64,000 bases of DNA from Pontibacter aquaedesilientis. Its GTDB lineage: Bacteria > Bacteroidota > Bacteroidia > Cytophagales > Hymenobacteraceae. Shown one piece after another: positions 24,240-33,843 of the stretch (its first letter is position 1; each line of letters opens with the position of its first letter). The notes beneath the pieces are model-generated. The model was not told where the DNA came from, did not search any database, and saw nothing but the letters and a program-made list of their open reading frames with translations. The stretch spans positions 1 to 64,000 of the forward strand of contig NZ_JACXAJ010000006.1 in NCBI RefSeq assembly GCF_014773225.1. The letters run 5' to 3'. The translations under genes and the position numbers were made by a program.

Positions 24240-24539
24240 ATGAAGCTACAAATGCATTCAATTCACTTCGAGGCTGACAGACAGCTGACCGATTTCATCC
24301 AGCAGAGAGTAGATAAACTGGAAACATTCTACGACCGTGTAGTGGAAGGAGAAGTGTTTCTTAAACATAATAATAACGGAACCGAGACCAAAACAGTAGA
24401 GATAAAGCTTTATGTACCGGGCAGCACCCTCTTCTCCAAAGAAGAAGCCCCGTCCTTTGAAGCCGCCGCCGATGCCGCAGTAGAGGCTATGCGCCGACAG
24501 CTCAAAAAGTTCAAAGACAAGCAGATGGCGCATCATTAA
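24240..24539 (+). CDS. hpf: ribosome hibernation promoting factor, short form (HPF/RaiA/YfiA)
   Basis: The 99-residue protein matches the S30AE/HPF fold: MKLQMHSIHFEADRQLTDFI, DKLETFYDRVVEGEVFLK, EIKLYVPGSTLFSKEEA, SFEAAADAAVEAMRRQLKKFKDK. It binds the 30S decoding centre of idle ribosomes. The C-terminal dimerisation domain of long HPF is absent. It follows xerC by 24 bp and ends at a strong terminator. Confidence 0.95.
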   Translation: MKLQMHSIHFEADRQLTDFIQQRVDKLETFYDRVVEGEVFLKHNNNGTETKTVEIKLYVPGSTLFSKEEAPSFEAAADAAVEAMRRQLKKFKDKQMAHH

Positions 24540-24580
24540 GCCGAAAAACACACCTCACTGTAAGGTGATATTCATAAGAA

Positions 24581-24612
24581 AAGGCCTGCTGAAATCCAGC
24601 AGGCCTTTTTTA
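24581..24612. terminator. bidirectional terminator between hpf and metK
   Basis: AAGGCCTGCTG (24581-24591) pairs with CAGCAGGCCTT (24597-24607) around GAAAT-C, followed by TTTTTTAT on the plus strand; AAAAG precedes it for the minus strand. Confidence 0.9.
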
Positions 24613-24629
24613 TAAGCGAATTTGGTCAG

Positions 24630-25934
24630 TTATAAACCGAACTCTTCTTTAATTTTATCTACGTAGTCCAGCTTTTCCCAAGTGAACGTCTCAAACTCTT
24701 TCACAGTGGTCTGACCATTGGAAGTCATTTCTACTCGCTTGATGCCCGGTGTTCTGCCCATGTGGCCATAAGCCGCCGTCTCAGAGAAGATCGGGTTCTG
24801 AAGACCGAAGCGCTGCACAATCGCGTATGGACGCATATCGAACAGCTTATTCACTTTCTCCGCGATCTCACCGTCACTCATGATGTTACCATTGGCGTCT
24901 TTCACTTTTGTGGAGCCATAAGTTGTAACATACAGGCCAACTGGCTTGGCTACACCAATAGCGTAGGCCACCTGCACCAGTGCTTGATCAGATACTCCGG
25001 CTGCCACCAGGTTTTTGGCAATATGACGCGCCGCATAAGCAGCAGACCTGTCCACCTTAGACGAGTCTTTGCCTGAAAAAGCACCACCACCGTGCGCTCC
25101 CTTGCCACCGTAGGTATCCACAATGATTTTACGGCCGGTCAGTCCAGTGTCTCCATGTGGCCCACCAATCACAAACTTGCCAGTTGGGTTAATGTGGTAT
25201 ACAATCTCGTTATTGAACAGCTTCTGGATACGCTCTGGCAATTGCTGTAATACGCGTGGCATCAGAATGCTGTCCACATCCTCTTTAATCTTTTGCACCA
25301 TCTGCTTCTCAGCAGCCAGCTTGGCCTCGTTGCTGTCTCCTTCCGGCAGCACAAACTCATCGTGCTGGGTAGAGATCACGATTGTATCGATTTTCTCAGG
25401 CACATGATTATCGCTGTAACGAATGGTTACCTGCGACTTGGCATCAGGGCGCAGGTAAGTCATTTCCTTGCCTTCTTTGCGAATAGCCGAAAGTTCCTGC
25501 AGTAAAAGGTGCGATATGCTGAGTGCCAATGGCATGTAGTTGTCTGTCTCGCTTGTAGCATAGCCAAACATCATCCCTTGGTCGCCAGCGCCCTGGTCCT
25601 CTGGATTGGCGCGTTCCACACCCTGGTTGATATCGCTGGACTGTTCGTGTATAGCAGATATGACACCGCATGCGTCGGCGTCAAACATATATTCTGACTT
25701 GGTATAGCCAATACGCTTAATCACTTCACGGGCAACCTTCTGCACATCCACGTATGCTTCGGTCTTCACTTCGCCGCTCAGCACAACTAGTCCTGTCGTT
25801 ACCAGTGTTTCGCAAGCCACCTTAGACTGTGGGTCTTGCTTCAAAAATTCATCTAAGAGGGCATCAGAGATCTGATCCGCTACTTTGTCCGGGTGTCCTT
25901 CTGATACAGACTCGGATGTGAACAAATATGGCAT
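24630..25934 (-). CDS. metK: S-adenosylmethionine synthetase
   Basis: MetK makes S-adenosylmethionine from methionine and ATP. All signatures are present: [20 protein letters not shown] (N-terminal ATP site), [36 protein letters not shown], and the phosphate loop [19 protein letters not shown]. At 434 residues it is longer than the E. coli enzyme (384), with insertions typical of Bacteroidota. It is transcribed alone. No SAM riboswitch is recognisable upstream. Confidence 0.97.
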   Translation of the reverse strand: MPYLFTSESVSEGHPDKVADQISDALLDEFLKQDPQSKVACETLVTTGLVVLSGEVKTEAYVDVQKVAREVIKRIGYTKSEYMFDADACGVISAIHEQSSDINQGVERANPEDQGAGDQGMMFGYATSETDNYMPLALSISHLLLQELSAIRKEGKEMTYLRPDAKSQVTIRYSDNHVPEKIDTIVISTQHDEFVLPEGDSNEAKLAAEKQMVQKIKEDVDSILMPRVLQQLPERIQKLFNNEIVYHINPTGKFVIGGPHGDTGLTGRKIIVDTYGGKGAHGGGAFSGKDSSKVDRSAAYAARHIAKNLVAAGVSDQALVQVAYAIGVAKPVGLYVTTYGSTKVKDANGNIMSDGEIAEKVNKLFDMRPYAIVQRFGLQNPIFSETAAYGHMGRTPGIKRVEMTSNGQTTVKEFETFTWEKLDYVDKIKEEFGL

Positions 25935-26234
25935 TACAATAGTGGGTTTAGGTACAAAGTATAAACCTGCTGCAGGAAACTACAGCGCCTGCAAAGCTAC
26001 GGCAATTCCTGCACACTTAAAAACGATCGCCTGCAGAAGACTGAAAAGGAAGTTTCGCTCTCCGCAAGTTAGCACATTCTTGCATTTAACACATAAATAT
26101 TTTACTGCTCATTTCAAAGACCTTGTGGTTCAAAGACATCAATAAAGGCGTTGCTTCGGGAAAATAGGAATAGAAAACCTTTTATATATAGCAGCGTTTC
26201 TATCATAAAAATTGCACGTTTTTAAATCAGACAT
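25935..26234. other. divergent intergenic region metK / PAP2
   Basis: Three hundred bases. CAAAGCTA at 25992-25999 reads TAGCTTTG on the minus strand, a consensus -7 box suitable for metK about 58 bp from its start; the matching -33 is poor. Nothing else is recognised. Confidence 0.4.
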
Positions 26235-27053
26235 ATGAAAAAGTTTATCATGATGATATGGTGCCTGACCTTCGTTACAGGAGTGGCAGAAGCACAACGC
26301 GAATCCCCTTATAAAACTAGCTTCAAAGTAGACGGCCCGATTACGGCGGCAGGCATGGGCCTTAGCTACTATGGCCTGACGCTCATGCAGGACAAAGACG
26401 GACTGACAGAGGAAGAAGTCAACAGGCTTAACAGGAACGATGTGAACGGCTTCGACCGTTTTTCGGCAGGCTACGATTCAGAGCGTGCCAAATTTATAAG
26501 TGATTTCCCGTTCTATGGCTCTTTCCTTCTACCGTTCTCGCTCATCAGCAATGCCAACGTAAGAAGCAATGCGGGCCAGGTATTTGGCCTCTATGTGCAG
26601 ACCATGGCCGTGACAGGCGCCCTCTTCACAATGACCAATGGACTTAACCCGCGCATCAGACCTCTGGTGTACAGCCCGGATGTGGAGCTTTCTGAGAAAA
26701 CACGCGCTAATGCCAGAAACTCTTTTTATGCAGGCCATACGGCTGCGGCGGCAAGCGCGAGTTTCTTCTTCGCCAAGGTTTTCCATGACTTCAACCCTGA
26801 TTCGCCGCTTCGGCCTTATGTGTGGGCAGGTGCCGCAGCAGTGCCTGCTGTGGTAGGCTACTACAGACTGAAAGCTGGAAAGCACTTCCTTAGTGACAAC
26901 CTTATTGGCTATACCATGGGAGCCGCTGCCGGCATACTGGTGCCGCAGTTGCACAAGAAAAGCAACAACTCAGGTTTCTCTATTAATCCCACCATCATTC
27001 CGACCTTCAACGGCATGGCGTCGCAAGGGGCTAACGTGAGCTATACCTTCTAA
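26235..27053 (+). CDS. PAP2-superfamily protein with signal peptide (paralogue 1)
   Basis: The 272-residue protein has a signal peptide ending near VAEAQ and a PAP2 acid-phosphatase-like core: GLNPRIRPLVYSP (motif 1 region, retaining RP but with no lysine at the usual position), NSFYAGHTAAAAS (motif 2, catalytic His) and YYRLKAGKHFLSDNLIGY (motif 3, Arg, nucleophile His, Asp). PAP2 enzymes dephosphorylate lipids such as phosphatidate or undecaprenyl diphosphate in the envelope. The next gene, 8 bp downstream, is a close paralogue. Both end in a barrel-like Tyr-Thr-Phe, suggesting an outer-membrane-associated form. Confidence 0.82.
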   Translation: MKKFIMMIWCLTFVTGVAEAQRESPYKTSFKVDGPITAAGMGLSYYGLTLMQDKDGLTEEEVNRLNRNDVNGFDRFSAGYDSERAKFISDFPFYGSFLLPFSLISNANVRSNAGQVFGLYVQTMAVTGALFTMTNGLNPRIRPLVYSPDVELSEKTRANARNSFYAGHTAAAASASFFFAKVFHDFNPDSPLRPYVWAGAAAVPAVVGYYRLKAGKHFLSDNLIGYTMGAAAGILVPQLHKKSNNSGFSINPTIIPTFNGMASQGANVSYTF

Positions 27054-27061
27054 TCAGTACC

Positions 27062-27886
27062 ATGAAAGGGTCGCTGCTAAGTTTGAGCTTTGTCCTATAC
27101 CTGGGCCTGTCAATAACTTGTCAGGCCCAGTCTGTTTTCCCTTACAAAACAGACTGGGTAAAAGATGGGGCCATCACGGCAGGCGGTATAGGCCTGACGG
27201 TCGTGGGAAGCACTATCCTGCTCAACAAGGACCGGCTGACAGAAGCAGATCTTCAGATCATCCGCATAGCCGATGTGAACAGGTTCGATAGATTTGCGGC
27301 AGGCAACTATAGCGCATCGGCGGAGCAGGCCAGTGACTTCCCGTTTTATGGTTCTTTTGTGGCTCCCCTGTTCCTGTTGTTGGATGATGACGTGCGCTTG
27401 CAGGCTCCGCAGGTATACCTGCTGTACGCACAGGCCATGTCGATTACTGGTGGCCTGTTCAGCATGACGGCGGGGCTTACCGAACGAAAACGGCCGAATG
27501 TGTATGCTACCGATGCACCTTTGGAAGCGAGGCTGCACAAGTACGCCACCAATTCCTTCTTTGCCGGCCATACTGCTGCTACCGCTACAGCCACTTTCTT
27601 TGCCGCCAAGGTTTTCCACGATTTTAACCCCGACTCTCCTGCCCGGCATTTTGTTTGGGCGGCAGCGGCCATTACACCAGCCACAGTAGGTTATTTGAGA
27701 CTTAGGGCCGGCAAGCATTTTCTGACGGATAATATCATTGGCTATACCTTGGGGGCAAGCGTCGGTATATTAGTGCCGCAGCTGCATAAGAAAAGCAACA
27801 GAACAGGATTATCTATTCATCCCACCCTTATTCCAACGGATATTGGGCCTGCCTTCCAAGCCGTAAATCTCAACTATACTTTCTGA
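27062..27886 (+). CDS. PAP2-superfamily protein with signal peptide (paralogue 2)
   Basis: This 274-residue protein is a tandem copy of the preceding gene: shared segments include FPYKTDW/SPYKTSF near the N-terminus, ASDFPFYGSF, NSFFAGHTAATATATFF, KVFHDFNPDSP, RLRAGKHFLTDNIIGYTLGA, ILVPQLHKKSN and the terminal NYTF. Motif 1 is GLTERKRPNVYAT and keeps a lysine before the arginine, unlike the first copy. A signal peptide ends at CQAQ. The 8-bp gap indicates one transcript that ends at the terminator just downstream. Confidence 0.82.
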   Translation: MKGSLLSLSFVLYLGLSITCQAQSVFPYKTDWVKDGAITAGGIGLTVVGSTILLNKDRLTEADLQIIRIADVNRFDRFAAGNYSASAEQASDFPFYGSFVAPLFLLLDDDVRLQAPQVYLLYAQAMSITGGLFSMTAGLTERKRPNVYATDAPLEARLHKYATNSFFAGHTAATATATFFAAKVFHDFNPDSPARHFVWAAAAITPATVGYLRLRAGKHFLTDNIIGYTLGASVGILVPQLHKKSNRTGLSIHPTLIPTDIGPAFQAVNLNYTF

Positions 27887-27920
27887 TCATGCTATTCCTT
27901 CAGGTATAGCACTCTAACAA

Positions 27921-27958
27921 AAAAAGCGTGTGACAATTCAATGCCACACGCTTTTTCA
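27921..27958. terminator. bidirectional terminator
   Basis: AAAAAGCGTGTG (27921-27932) pairs with CACACGCTTTTT (27945-27956). It serves both the PAP2 pair and the convergent S9 peptidase gene. Confidence 0.9.
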
Positions 27959-27974
27959 TTTAAATCAGCTCTTG

Positions 27975-30374
27975 TTACTTTTTCAGGTTTTCCTCAAAGA
28001 GTTTGTAGATTCGTTTGTACTCATCCGTCCAGCTGGCTGGCTCTGTGAAACCATGGTCCTCTACAGGATAAACAGCCAGTTCCCAGTTGTCCTTGCCCAG
28101 CTCAATAAGCCGTTGCGTGAGGCGTACCACGTCCTGGAAGTGCACATTGGTATCCACCATACCGTGGCAGATCAGCAGTGCCCCTTTCAGACCTTCAGCA
28201 TAGTAGATAGGAGAACTCTTGGCGTATGCCAAGCTATCCAGTTGCGGAACATTCAGGATATTGGAGGTATAGCCATGGTTGTAATGCGCCCAGTCGGTTA
28301 CCGAACGGAGCGCTGCGCCAGCCGCAAATACATCGGGCTCAGTGAACATGGCCATCAGGGTAATAAAGCCGCCATATGAGCCGCCATAGATGCCGATTCG
28401 CTTAGGATCTACGTTATACTTATCCGCAAGCATTTTGGCTCCATCTACGTGATCGCTCAGGTCCTTACCTCCCATGAAGCGGTAGATGCCTGTACGCACG
28501 TCCCGACCATAGCCGGCGCTGCCTCTGTAGTCAATGTCGAGTACGGTATAGCCGTTGTCAGCCAGGAAATTGTGGAACATGTATTCTCTGAAGTAAGAGC
28601 TCCACCATTTGTGCGCATTTTGCAGGTAACCTGCTCCGTGCACGAAAATCACAGCCGGGCCATTGGCCACTTTGTTCTTAGGCTGATACAGACGGGCATA
28701 CACATCTACCCCATCGCTTGCCTTAAAGGATACTACCTCTGGTTCACGCCAGTTGTAGGCTTTGAACTCATCCGTCAATGACTCCGTAATCTGCTTTGCC
28801 TTGGCTCCTTTTTTATTGTCCTGCACATAAAGTTCCCAGGGCTTGTTGCTGTAAGAGTAGCGTATAGCCAGGGTCCTTTCATCTGGAGACAAAGCCACTT
28901 CATGCGCTCCTGTTCCGGTGGTCAGTTGCGTCAACTCACCGCCCTGTAAAGGCATTTTATAGAAATGCTTTTCGCCTGGATGTACTTTGTTGGCCGTGAA
29001 GTACCAGCTTTTCTTGTCCTTCGACAGTTGTGGTCCTGAAATCTCAAACTTGCCGCTGGTCAGGGCCTTTTTGTTGCCGTTGCTCACATTGACGGTGTAC
29101 AGGTGCGAATAGCCACTTTCTTCCGACTGAAACCATACATGCTCGTTGTCCGGCATCCAGCCAATATCACCCGTACCATAGCCTATACCTGGTCCGTTAA
29201 TCCAAGCCTCATCGCGCTGGCGGTCGAGCGTGGTTAGTTTGCCTGTAGCCGGATCGAGCTTCAGGATCCATCGGTCTTTGTTGTCAGTGGCACGGGCCAC
29301 CATGACAGCGTGTTTACCGTTATCAGACCAGATTGGGCCGAAAAGCACTGCGCTGCGCATTTCCTGCTTGGCAGGTTTCGCGGCCTTCTCTTTTGCCGCA
29401 CTGGCTTTTGTGTCCGTATCCAGCAGGTAGGCAGGTTGATCATTTATACCTTCCAGATCTTTGACTTGCAGGGCATAAGTTGTATCGCGTCGGATATCGT
29501 ACACAAAGGACTCGTAGGTAGCCTGTGCATCGCCTACTTTGGTGCGGGTGTTGATGTCTTCAGTATAACCCGATGAAGTCACAAAATCAGGCACGATGGC
29601 TACTTTGGCGTTTTTGGGCCGCGTGACCAGACGGTAAGTAATATGCCGCTCATCCGGGCTAAGCACCATGTTGTCCACGGATTTCTCCCCCAGGTATATT
29701 TCTTTGGGCCGAGAAGGACTGTCTGCCTTCTGCTGTTTCTGGGCAGCGGCCTTATCCGCTTCACGTTCCCGCACGATCTGCAACAAGGCCAGCTGCTGTT
29801 CTTTCAACCAGTCGCGCTGCGGATCTTTGGCGTCTCCGTTACCAGCCTTTGTTCCTTTTTTGAAATCCGTGAGTTGCGCGACCTGCCCGCTGCTGATGGT
29901 CCACAGGTATAAGTTCCCATCTTTAATGTAAGCTACTTTTTTCTCGTCGTGGGTAAAAGAAGGACTGCTTTCACGCTCCACCGTGTTGGTTACCTGCTGG
30001 GTTTTGCCGCTCTTCAGGTCAAGCAGGTAAATATCGCCGTTCTTTTCAAACAACTTCTGGGTCTGTGCCCGGTTATACCTGCCGAATGGACTAGGCAGTG
30101 AGCGTCGTTCCTGCGGACTCACCTTCCGGATATTTTTCCCGTCGGCCGACACGCTATACAGGGAATCCTTCCGGTTCGCTTCCGGGTTCCAGTTGAAATA
30201 GATTTTTTTGCCGTCTTCGGACCAAAATACGTTGCTCGGTGAAGTGCCGATCCAGGTTGGGTCGCGCATGATCTTCTCCACGCTCAGTTTGGTGTTATCC
30301 TGCTGGGCCTGCACTGTTGTTCCGGCCAGCATCAGCCACGACATCAGCAGCACGGCTCTCTTCTTAAGAAGCAT
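27975..30374 (-). CDS. S9 family serine peptidase (dipeptidyl-peptidase IV/prolyl oligopeptidase type)
   Basis: The 799-residue secreted protein starts with a signal peptide (VLLMSWLMLAGTTVQAQQ). Residues about 35-540 form a beta-propeller with repeated WD40-like strands (DEKKVAYIKDGNLYLWTI, WMPDNEHVWFQSEESGYSHL). The C-terminal alpha/beta-hydrolase domain has the Ser in GIYGGSYGGFITLMAM, the Asp in HGMVDTNVHFQD and the His in VEDHGFTEP. It probably trims peptides in the periplasm or at the surface. It lies downstream of an amidase and a SusC/SusD pair, all on one strand. Confidence 0.92.
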   Translation of the reverse strand: MLLKKRAVLLMSWLMLAGTTVQAQQDNTKLSVEKIMRDPTWIGTSPSNVFWSEDGKKIYFNWNPEANRKDSLYSVSADGKNIRKVSPQERRSLPSPFGRYNRAQTQKLFEKNGDIYLLDLKSGKTQQVTNTVERESSPSFTHDEKKVAYIKDGNLYLWTISSGQVAQLTDFKKGTKAGNGDAKDPQRDWLKEQQLALLQIVREREADKAAAQKQQKADSPSRPKEIYLGEKSVDNMVLSPDERHITYRLVTRPKNAKVAIVPDFVTSSGYTEDINTRTKVGDAQATYESFVYDIRRDTTYALQVKDLEGINDQPAYLLDTDTKASAAKEKAAKPAKQEMRSAVLFGPIWSDNGKHAVMVARATDNKDRWILKLDPATGKLTTLDRQRDEAWINGPGIGYGTGDIGWMPDNEHVWFQSEESGYSHLYTVNVSNGNKKALTSGKFEISGPQLSKDKKSWYFTANKVHPGEKHFYKMPLQGGELTQLTTGTGAHEVALSPDERTLAIRYSYSNKPWELYVQDNKKGAKAKQITESLTDEFKAYNWREPEVVSFKASDGVDVYARLYQPKNKVANGPAVIFVHGAGYLQNAHKWWSSYFREYMFHNFLADNGYTVLDIDYRGSAGYGRDVRTGIYRFMGGKDLSDHVDGAKMLADKYNVDPKRIGIYGGSYGGFITLMAMFTEPDVFAAGAALRSVTDWAHYNHGYTSNILNVPQLDSLAYAKSSPIYYAEGLKGALLICHGMVDTNVHFQDVVRLTQRLIELGKDNWELAVYPVEDHGFTEPASWTDEYKRIYKLFEENLKK

Positions 30375-30480
30375 AATTAAATAGGTTGTCTTGATTAGAT
30401 AGATGTTTGTACCTGAAAATAAGCGATTCTTCCTGAATATGCCAAATTATCTCCTGCCAGCAGATTGGCATCAGCTTCGT

Positions 30481-32157
30481 CTACTTCAATTTAGCATTGC
30501 TTAACGCCATCGGCGGATGCTGTTCATCGAAATTGGTCAGATCCTGGTAAAGCTTGGCCAGGGCAAGCACATTTGCTTCGCCGTATAGCTGCCCCATAAA
30601 CGTAATGGTGGTCGGCATGCCATTCTTCTGAAAACCGTTTGGCAGCACAACGCAAGGATGGCCCGTCAGATTAGTCATCACCAGGTTGCTTCCTGCAAAA
30701 GAAGGGCTGATGTAAACGTCTATACCTTTAAGCTTCTCGTGCATTTGCTGTATTATGAGGGTACGCACGCGCTGGGCCTGTAAATACTCTACTGCGGTAA
30801 CAAAGCGGGCCGCTCTAAAGATATTGGGCCAGGCATTTTTGTGCTGTTGCACCATGAGGCTATCACGACCGCTACGTGTCAATTCGTCGAAGGCCGTAGC
30901 CCCTTCCACAGAAATGGTCAGGGTCAGGTCGCGTGCAGGCAAGTTAGGCAACTCAATCGGCACCAGCTCTATACCTGCTTGCCTCAGGGCTTCCAGTGTA
31001 GCTTTGTCGTTATCTTTAAATGGATAATCGCGGTCAAAGTCTTTGTGCAGATAGCCGACTCTTAGTTTCTTGGGGTTAATGTTCTTGTTATAGTTAAAAG
31101 AAGCATCTACTACTGTCAAGTCCTTGCCATCTGTACCGTGAATCGCATTGAACACAATGGCGCAGTCCTCAGCCGAGCGGGCAATCGGCCCGATCTTATC
31201 CATCGACCAACTCAGGGCCATTGCTCCATGTCGGCTCACCCTGCCATAGGTGGGGCGCAGTCCGGTGGTGCCACATGCCGTGGAAGGCGAAACTATAGAA
31301 CCCAGCGTCTCCGTGCCGATCGCGAAAGGAAGCAAACCAGCCGCTACTGCAGCAGCAGACCCTGCTGATGAGCCGCTCGATCCTTTTGTTATATCCCAGG
31401 GCGACCTGGTTTTTCCGCCATACCAAACATCGCCCATCGCCAGTTCGCCCAATGTCAGTTTGGCGACTAGTACTGCTCCTGCCTGCTCCAGCCTTTCCAC
31501 AACGGTGGCATCGAGGTTGAGTTGCTGGTCTTTGTAAGGCACCGATCCCCAAGTGGTTTTATAACCTTTTGTTGCCAGCAGGTCTTTCACGCCATAAGGT
31601 ATACCGTGCAGTATCCCTTTATACTTCCCGGCCTTTATTTCCTGGTCTGCCCGGCGTGCCTGTTCCAACGCCAGTTCTTCCGTGAGACTTGTCACGCATT
31701 GCAGCGTGGGGCCATGTTGCTTTAATCTGGCCAGAAAAAATTTGGTCAGTTCCTCAGAGCTGATTTGTTTTGTGCGCAGCAACTCTGCCAGTTGGGGCAC
31801 GGTGTAAAAAGCCAGATCATCTCGATTCTGAGGAAGCTTTATACCTTTCTTCCGCTCTACCTCAAATTTCTCACGCTTCTCTTCAAAGCGAAAGCCAACA
31901 GGTATAGGATTAAACTGCAGCGCTGGTGCTACATCATTCGTCAGGGGCTGTTGCCTGATAGACTGATAGCTTTTCCTGAATTCTGTTAGGTTAGTTGTGG
32001 CAGAGTCCAGTTGTGCGTCATTAAACTGTAGTCCGATCACCTGTTGGGCATTTCGAAGTATACCTGCAGTTATCTTGTCGTCTGCCAGTTTAGAGACGAA
32101 TGCACCTGTTGTAAATGCGGTAATACCTAGAATTGCATATGTACCAATTTTCCCCAT
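30481..32157 (-). CDS. amidase signature enzyme
   Basis: The 558-residue protein has an N-terminal hydrophobic segment (GTYAILGITAFTTGAFVSKL), a helical linker to about 115, and the amidase-signature domain with the Ser-cisSer-Lys triad: Lys in HGIPYGVKDLLATKG, cis-Ser in KGSSGSSAGSAAAVAAG, nucleophile Ser in GTETLGSIVSPS. Such enzymes hydrolyse carboxamides. GatA is excluded because GatB/GatC are not adjacent and the protein is extended and probably envelope-anchored. Substrate is unknown; peptide or amide scavenging is suggested by the neighbouring S9 peptidase. Confidence 0.88.
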   Translation of the reverse strand: MGKIGTYAILGITAFTTGAFVSKLADDKITAGILRNAQQVIGLQFNDAQLDSATTNLTEFRKSYQSIRQQPLTNDVAPALQFNPIPVGFRFEEKREKFEVERKKGIKLPQNRDDLAFYTVPQLAELLRTKQISSEELTKFFLARLKQHGPTLQCVTSLTEELALEQARRADQEIKAGKYKGILHGIPYGVKDLLATKGYKTTWGSVPYKDQQLNLDATVVERLEQAGAVLVAKLTLGELAMGDVWYGGKTRSPWDITKGSSGSSAGSAAAVAAGLLPFAIGTETLGSIVSPSTACGTTGLRPTYGRVSRHGAMALSWSMDKIGPIARSAEDCAIVFNAIHGTDGKDLTVVDASFNYNKNINPKKLRVGYLHKDFDRDYPFKDNDKATLEALRQAGIELVPIELPNLPARDLTLTISVEGATAFDELTRSGRDSLMVQQHKNAWPNIFRAARFVTAVEYLQAQRVRTLIIQQMHEKLKGIDVYISPSFAGSNLVMTNLTGHPCVVLPNGFQKNGMPTTITFMGQLYGEANVLALAKLYQDLTNFDEQHPPMALSNAKLK

Positions 32158-32290
32158 CTATCCTTTATGTATTAGGTTAATTAAAGCTTATAAGTTACTC
32201 ATTCTTTTGCAATTTCCACTAGATTCTAAAGCTGTAATCTGTCTCAAGGTCATGCACTATCTCTACTTTGTCCCTTTGGAGAAAACATAA

Positions 32291-32330
32291 AAAAAACCGC
32301 CTCATGCTAAGCACGAGGCGGTTTTTTTAT
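32291..32330. terminator. intrinsic terminator after susD
   Basis: AAAAAACCGCCTC (32291-32303) pairs with GAGGCGGTTTTTT (32315-32327). It lies 24 bp after the susD stop and separates the SusCD unit from the amidase gene. Confidence 0.92.
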
Positions 32331-32353
32331 AAGTCTATAGACTTAATTTACTA

Positions 32354-33826
32354 TTAAGGATTTTGATCTGAAGCTGAAAGCGCTTTGTTGTTATTGATCT
32401 CATCCTGAGGTATTCTGAAAAGGATTTGTGGATCTGTGATAGAGCGCTCTTTTACCAAGATAAGGGCCTCAACGTGCTCACCATTTGCAGCAGTACCAGT
32501 GATTCTCTTCACAGGTCTGTTCAAACGCTTAAGGTCCAGTATAGAGAAGCCTTCTCCCCAAAGTTCAATTCTTCTCTGGATCAGAATCTCTTCAATAAGT
32601 GCCTGACCGGAAATAGCTGGCGCTACATAGGCAGCATCTCTGGATCTTACAAGAGTTTCCAGTAATGCAACTGCCTCTGGTGCTCTGCCTAGTCTGGCTA
32701 GTGCTTCCGCCTCGATCAGATACATTTCAGAAGCTCTCATCAACACGTAGTCAGCTGCCCATGAACCTGCTCCCGGTAGACGGAATTTCAAAGAAGTATA
32801 GTTTGGCTGAGTTCCTTTGTTGTCGGCCACAGGAGCCTGAACAATTTCTTTACGAACGTCAGTTGCTGACATTTTCTCATAAAGTTCTCTTGTAATAAGC
32901 TTCTTGCTACCAAGTCCTGCATAACCACCCGCTGTGTTTGACATGTGCGAGAAGAAAGACGCATATATTGTAGACTGGTCGTTTGGAATCTGAAGACCCC
33001 ACATCCACTCACTGTTAGCTACACCGAATCCAGCCTTGTAAGTAGTGGCATTCATCAGAGAATAACCTTGACGAGCTTCGTTCGCTTTCATGCGAGCTCT
33101 CTCCCAGTTTTCCATCTGCAAAGCTACACGAGCCTGAAGACCTTTAACAGTTTTCTGGTTGATGTGAGAAACCAGGTCTTTTGTTTTACCTTCCAATAGA
33201 GCTTCAGCAGCATCCAGGTCGGCAATAATCTGGTTGTACACTTCTTGTACAGTGCCACGGCCTTTACCTTCTGTTGTTGGCTCTGTATACAAAGGCACAC
33301 CTGGAGCATTCTCATGTCCTTTGTAGGTATGCTGGAACATGTTAATCAGGTAGAAATAAGAGTGTGCTCTCAGGAATAAAGCATTCCCTTTAACATAATC
33401 TTTACGTGCCTGTGTTCCTGTAGCATTGTCAACATTGGCAATGATCAGGTTAGCATTGTTGATTGTTCTGTAGTAGTATCTCCAAGCAACACCAGAACGG
33501 GATGTTGTAGTAGCTGTCGCGTAAGCTGAGTGGTTATACTCCGCTACGAACCAACCATAACCACGCACAGGAGTAATAACGTCATTACCCATCATGTCCA
33601 TTGTCAGGTCATATGACTTCTGACCATAGTTTCCGTGGTTATCCATACTTGTCCACAAAGAACGATAGATACCATTGAGCGCTACAGTAGCACCTTCGGT
33701 TGTACCAAACACCATTTCATTTGGCACTGAAGATGAAGGCGCTGTATCCAGGTACTCCTTGTCGCAACCGGTCAGCACTAATACTGCCAGTGCCAGCGGA
33801 GCTAGTTTTTTAACTATATTTTTCAT
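32354..33826 (-). CDS. SusD/RagB family nutrient-binding lipoprotein
   Basis: The 490-residue lipoprotein (LAVLVLTGC, cysteine at residue 21, then DKEYLDTAPSSSVP) is the surface lid partner of the SusC-like transporter encoded immediately upstream. It shows the SusD pattern: N-terminal DTAPSSSVPNEMVF, TPR-like helices (AHSYFYLINMFQHTYKG, KTVKGLQARVALQMENWERA), and the C-terminal ILIQRRIELWGEGFSILDLK with KRLNRPV. The gap to susC is only 17 bp. The substrate cannot be deduced; no glycoside hydrolase is present. Confidence 0.95.
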   Translation of the reverse strand: MKNIVKKLAPLALAVLVLTGCDKEYLDTAPSSSVPNEMVFGTTEGATVALNGIYRSLWTSMDNHGNYGQKSYDLTMDMMGNDVITPVRGYGWFVAEYNHSAYATATTTSRSGVAWRYYYRTINNANLIIANVDNATGTQARKDYVKGNALFLRAHSYFYLINMFQHTYKGHENAPGVPLYTEPTTEGKGRGTVQEVYNQIIADLDAAEALLEGKTKDLVSHINQKTVKGLQARVALQMENWERARMKANEARQGYSLMNATTYKAGFGVANSEWMWGLQIPNDQSTIYASFFSHMSNTAGGYAGLGSKKLITRELYEKMSATDVRKEIVQAPVADNKGTQPNYTSLKFRLPGAGSWAADYVLMRASEMYLIEAEALARLGRAPEAVALLETLVRSRDAAYVAPAISGQALIEEILIQRRIELWGEGFSILDLKRLNRPVKRITGTAANGEHVEALILVKERSITDPQILFRIPQDEINNNKALSASDQNP

Positions 33827-33843
33827 ACTGATAATATTCTTAA

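Noticed and set aside
25935-26234. SAM riboswitch upstream of metK
   Set aside because: I looked for SAM-I and SAM-II core sequences on the minus strand and found none.
30481-32157. Amidase as GatA of the tRNA amidotransferase
   Set aside because: The N-terminal membrane segment and long linker are foreign to GatA, and gatB/gatC are not adjacent.
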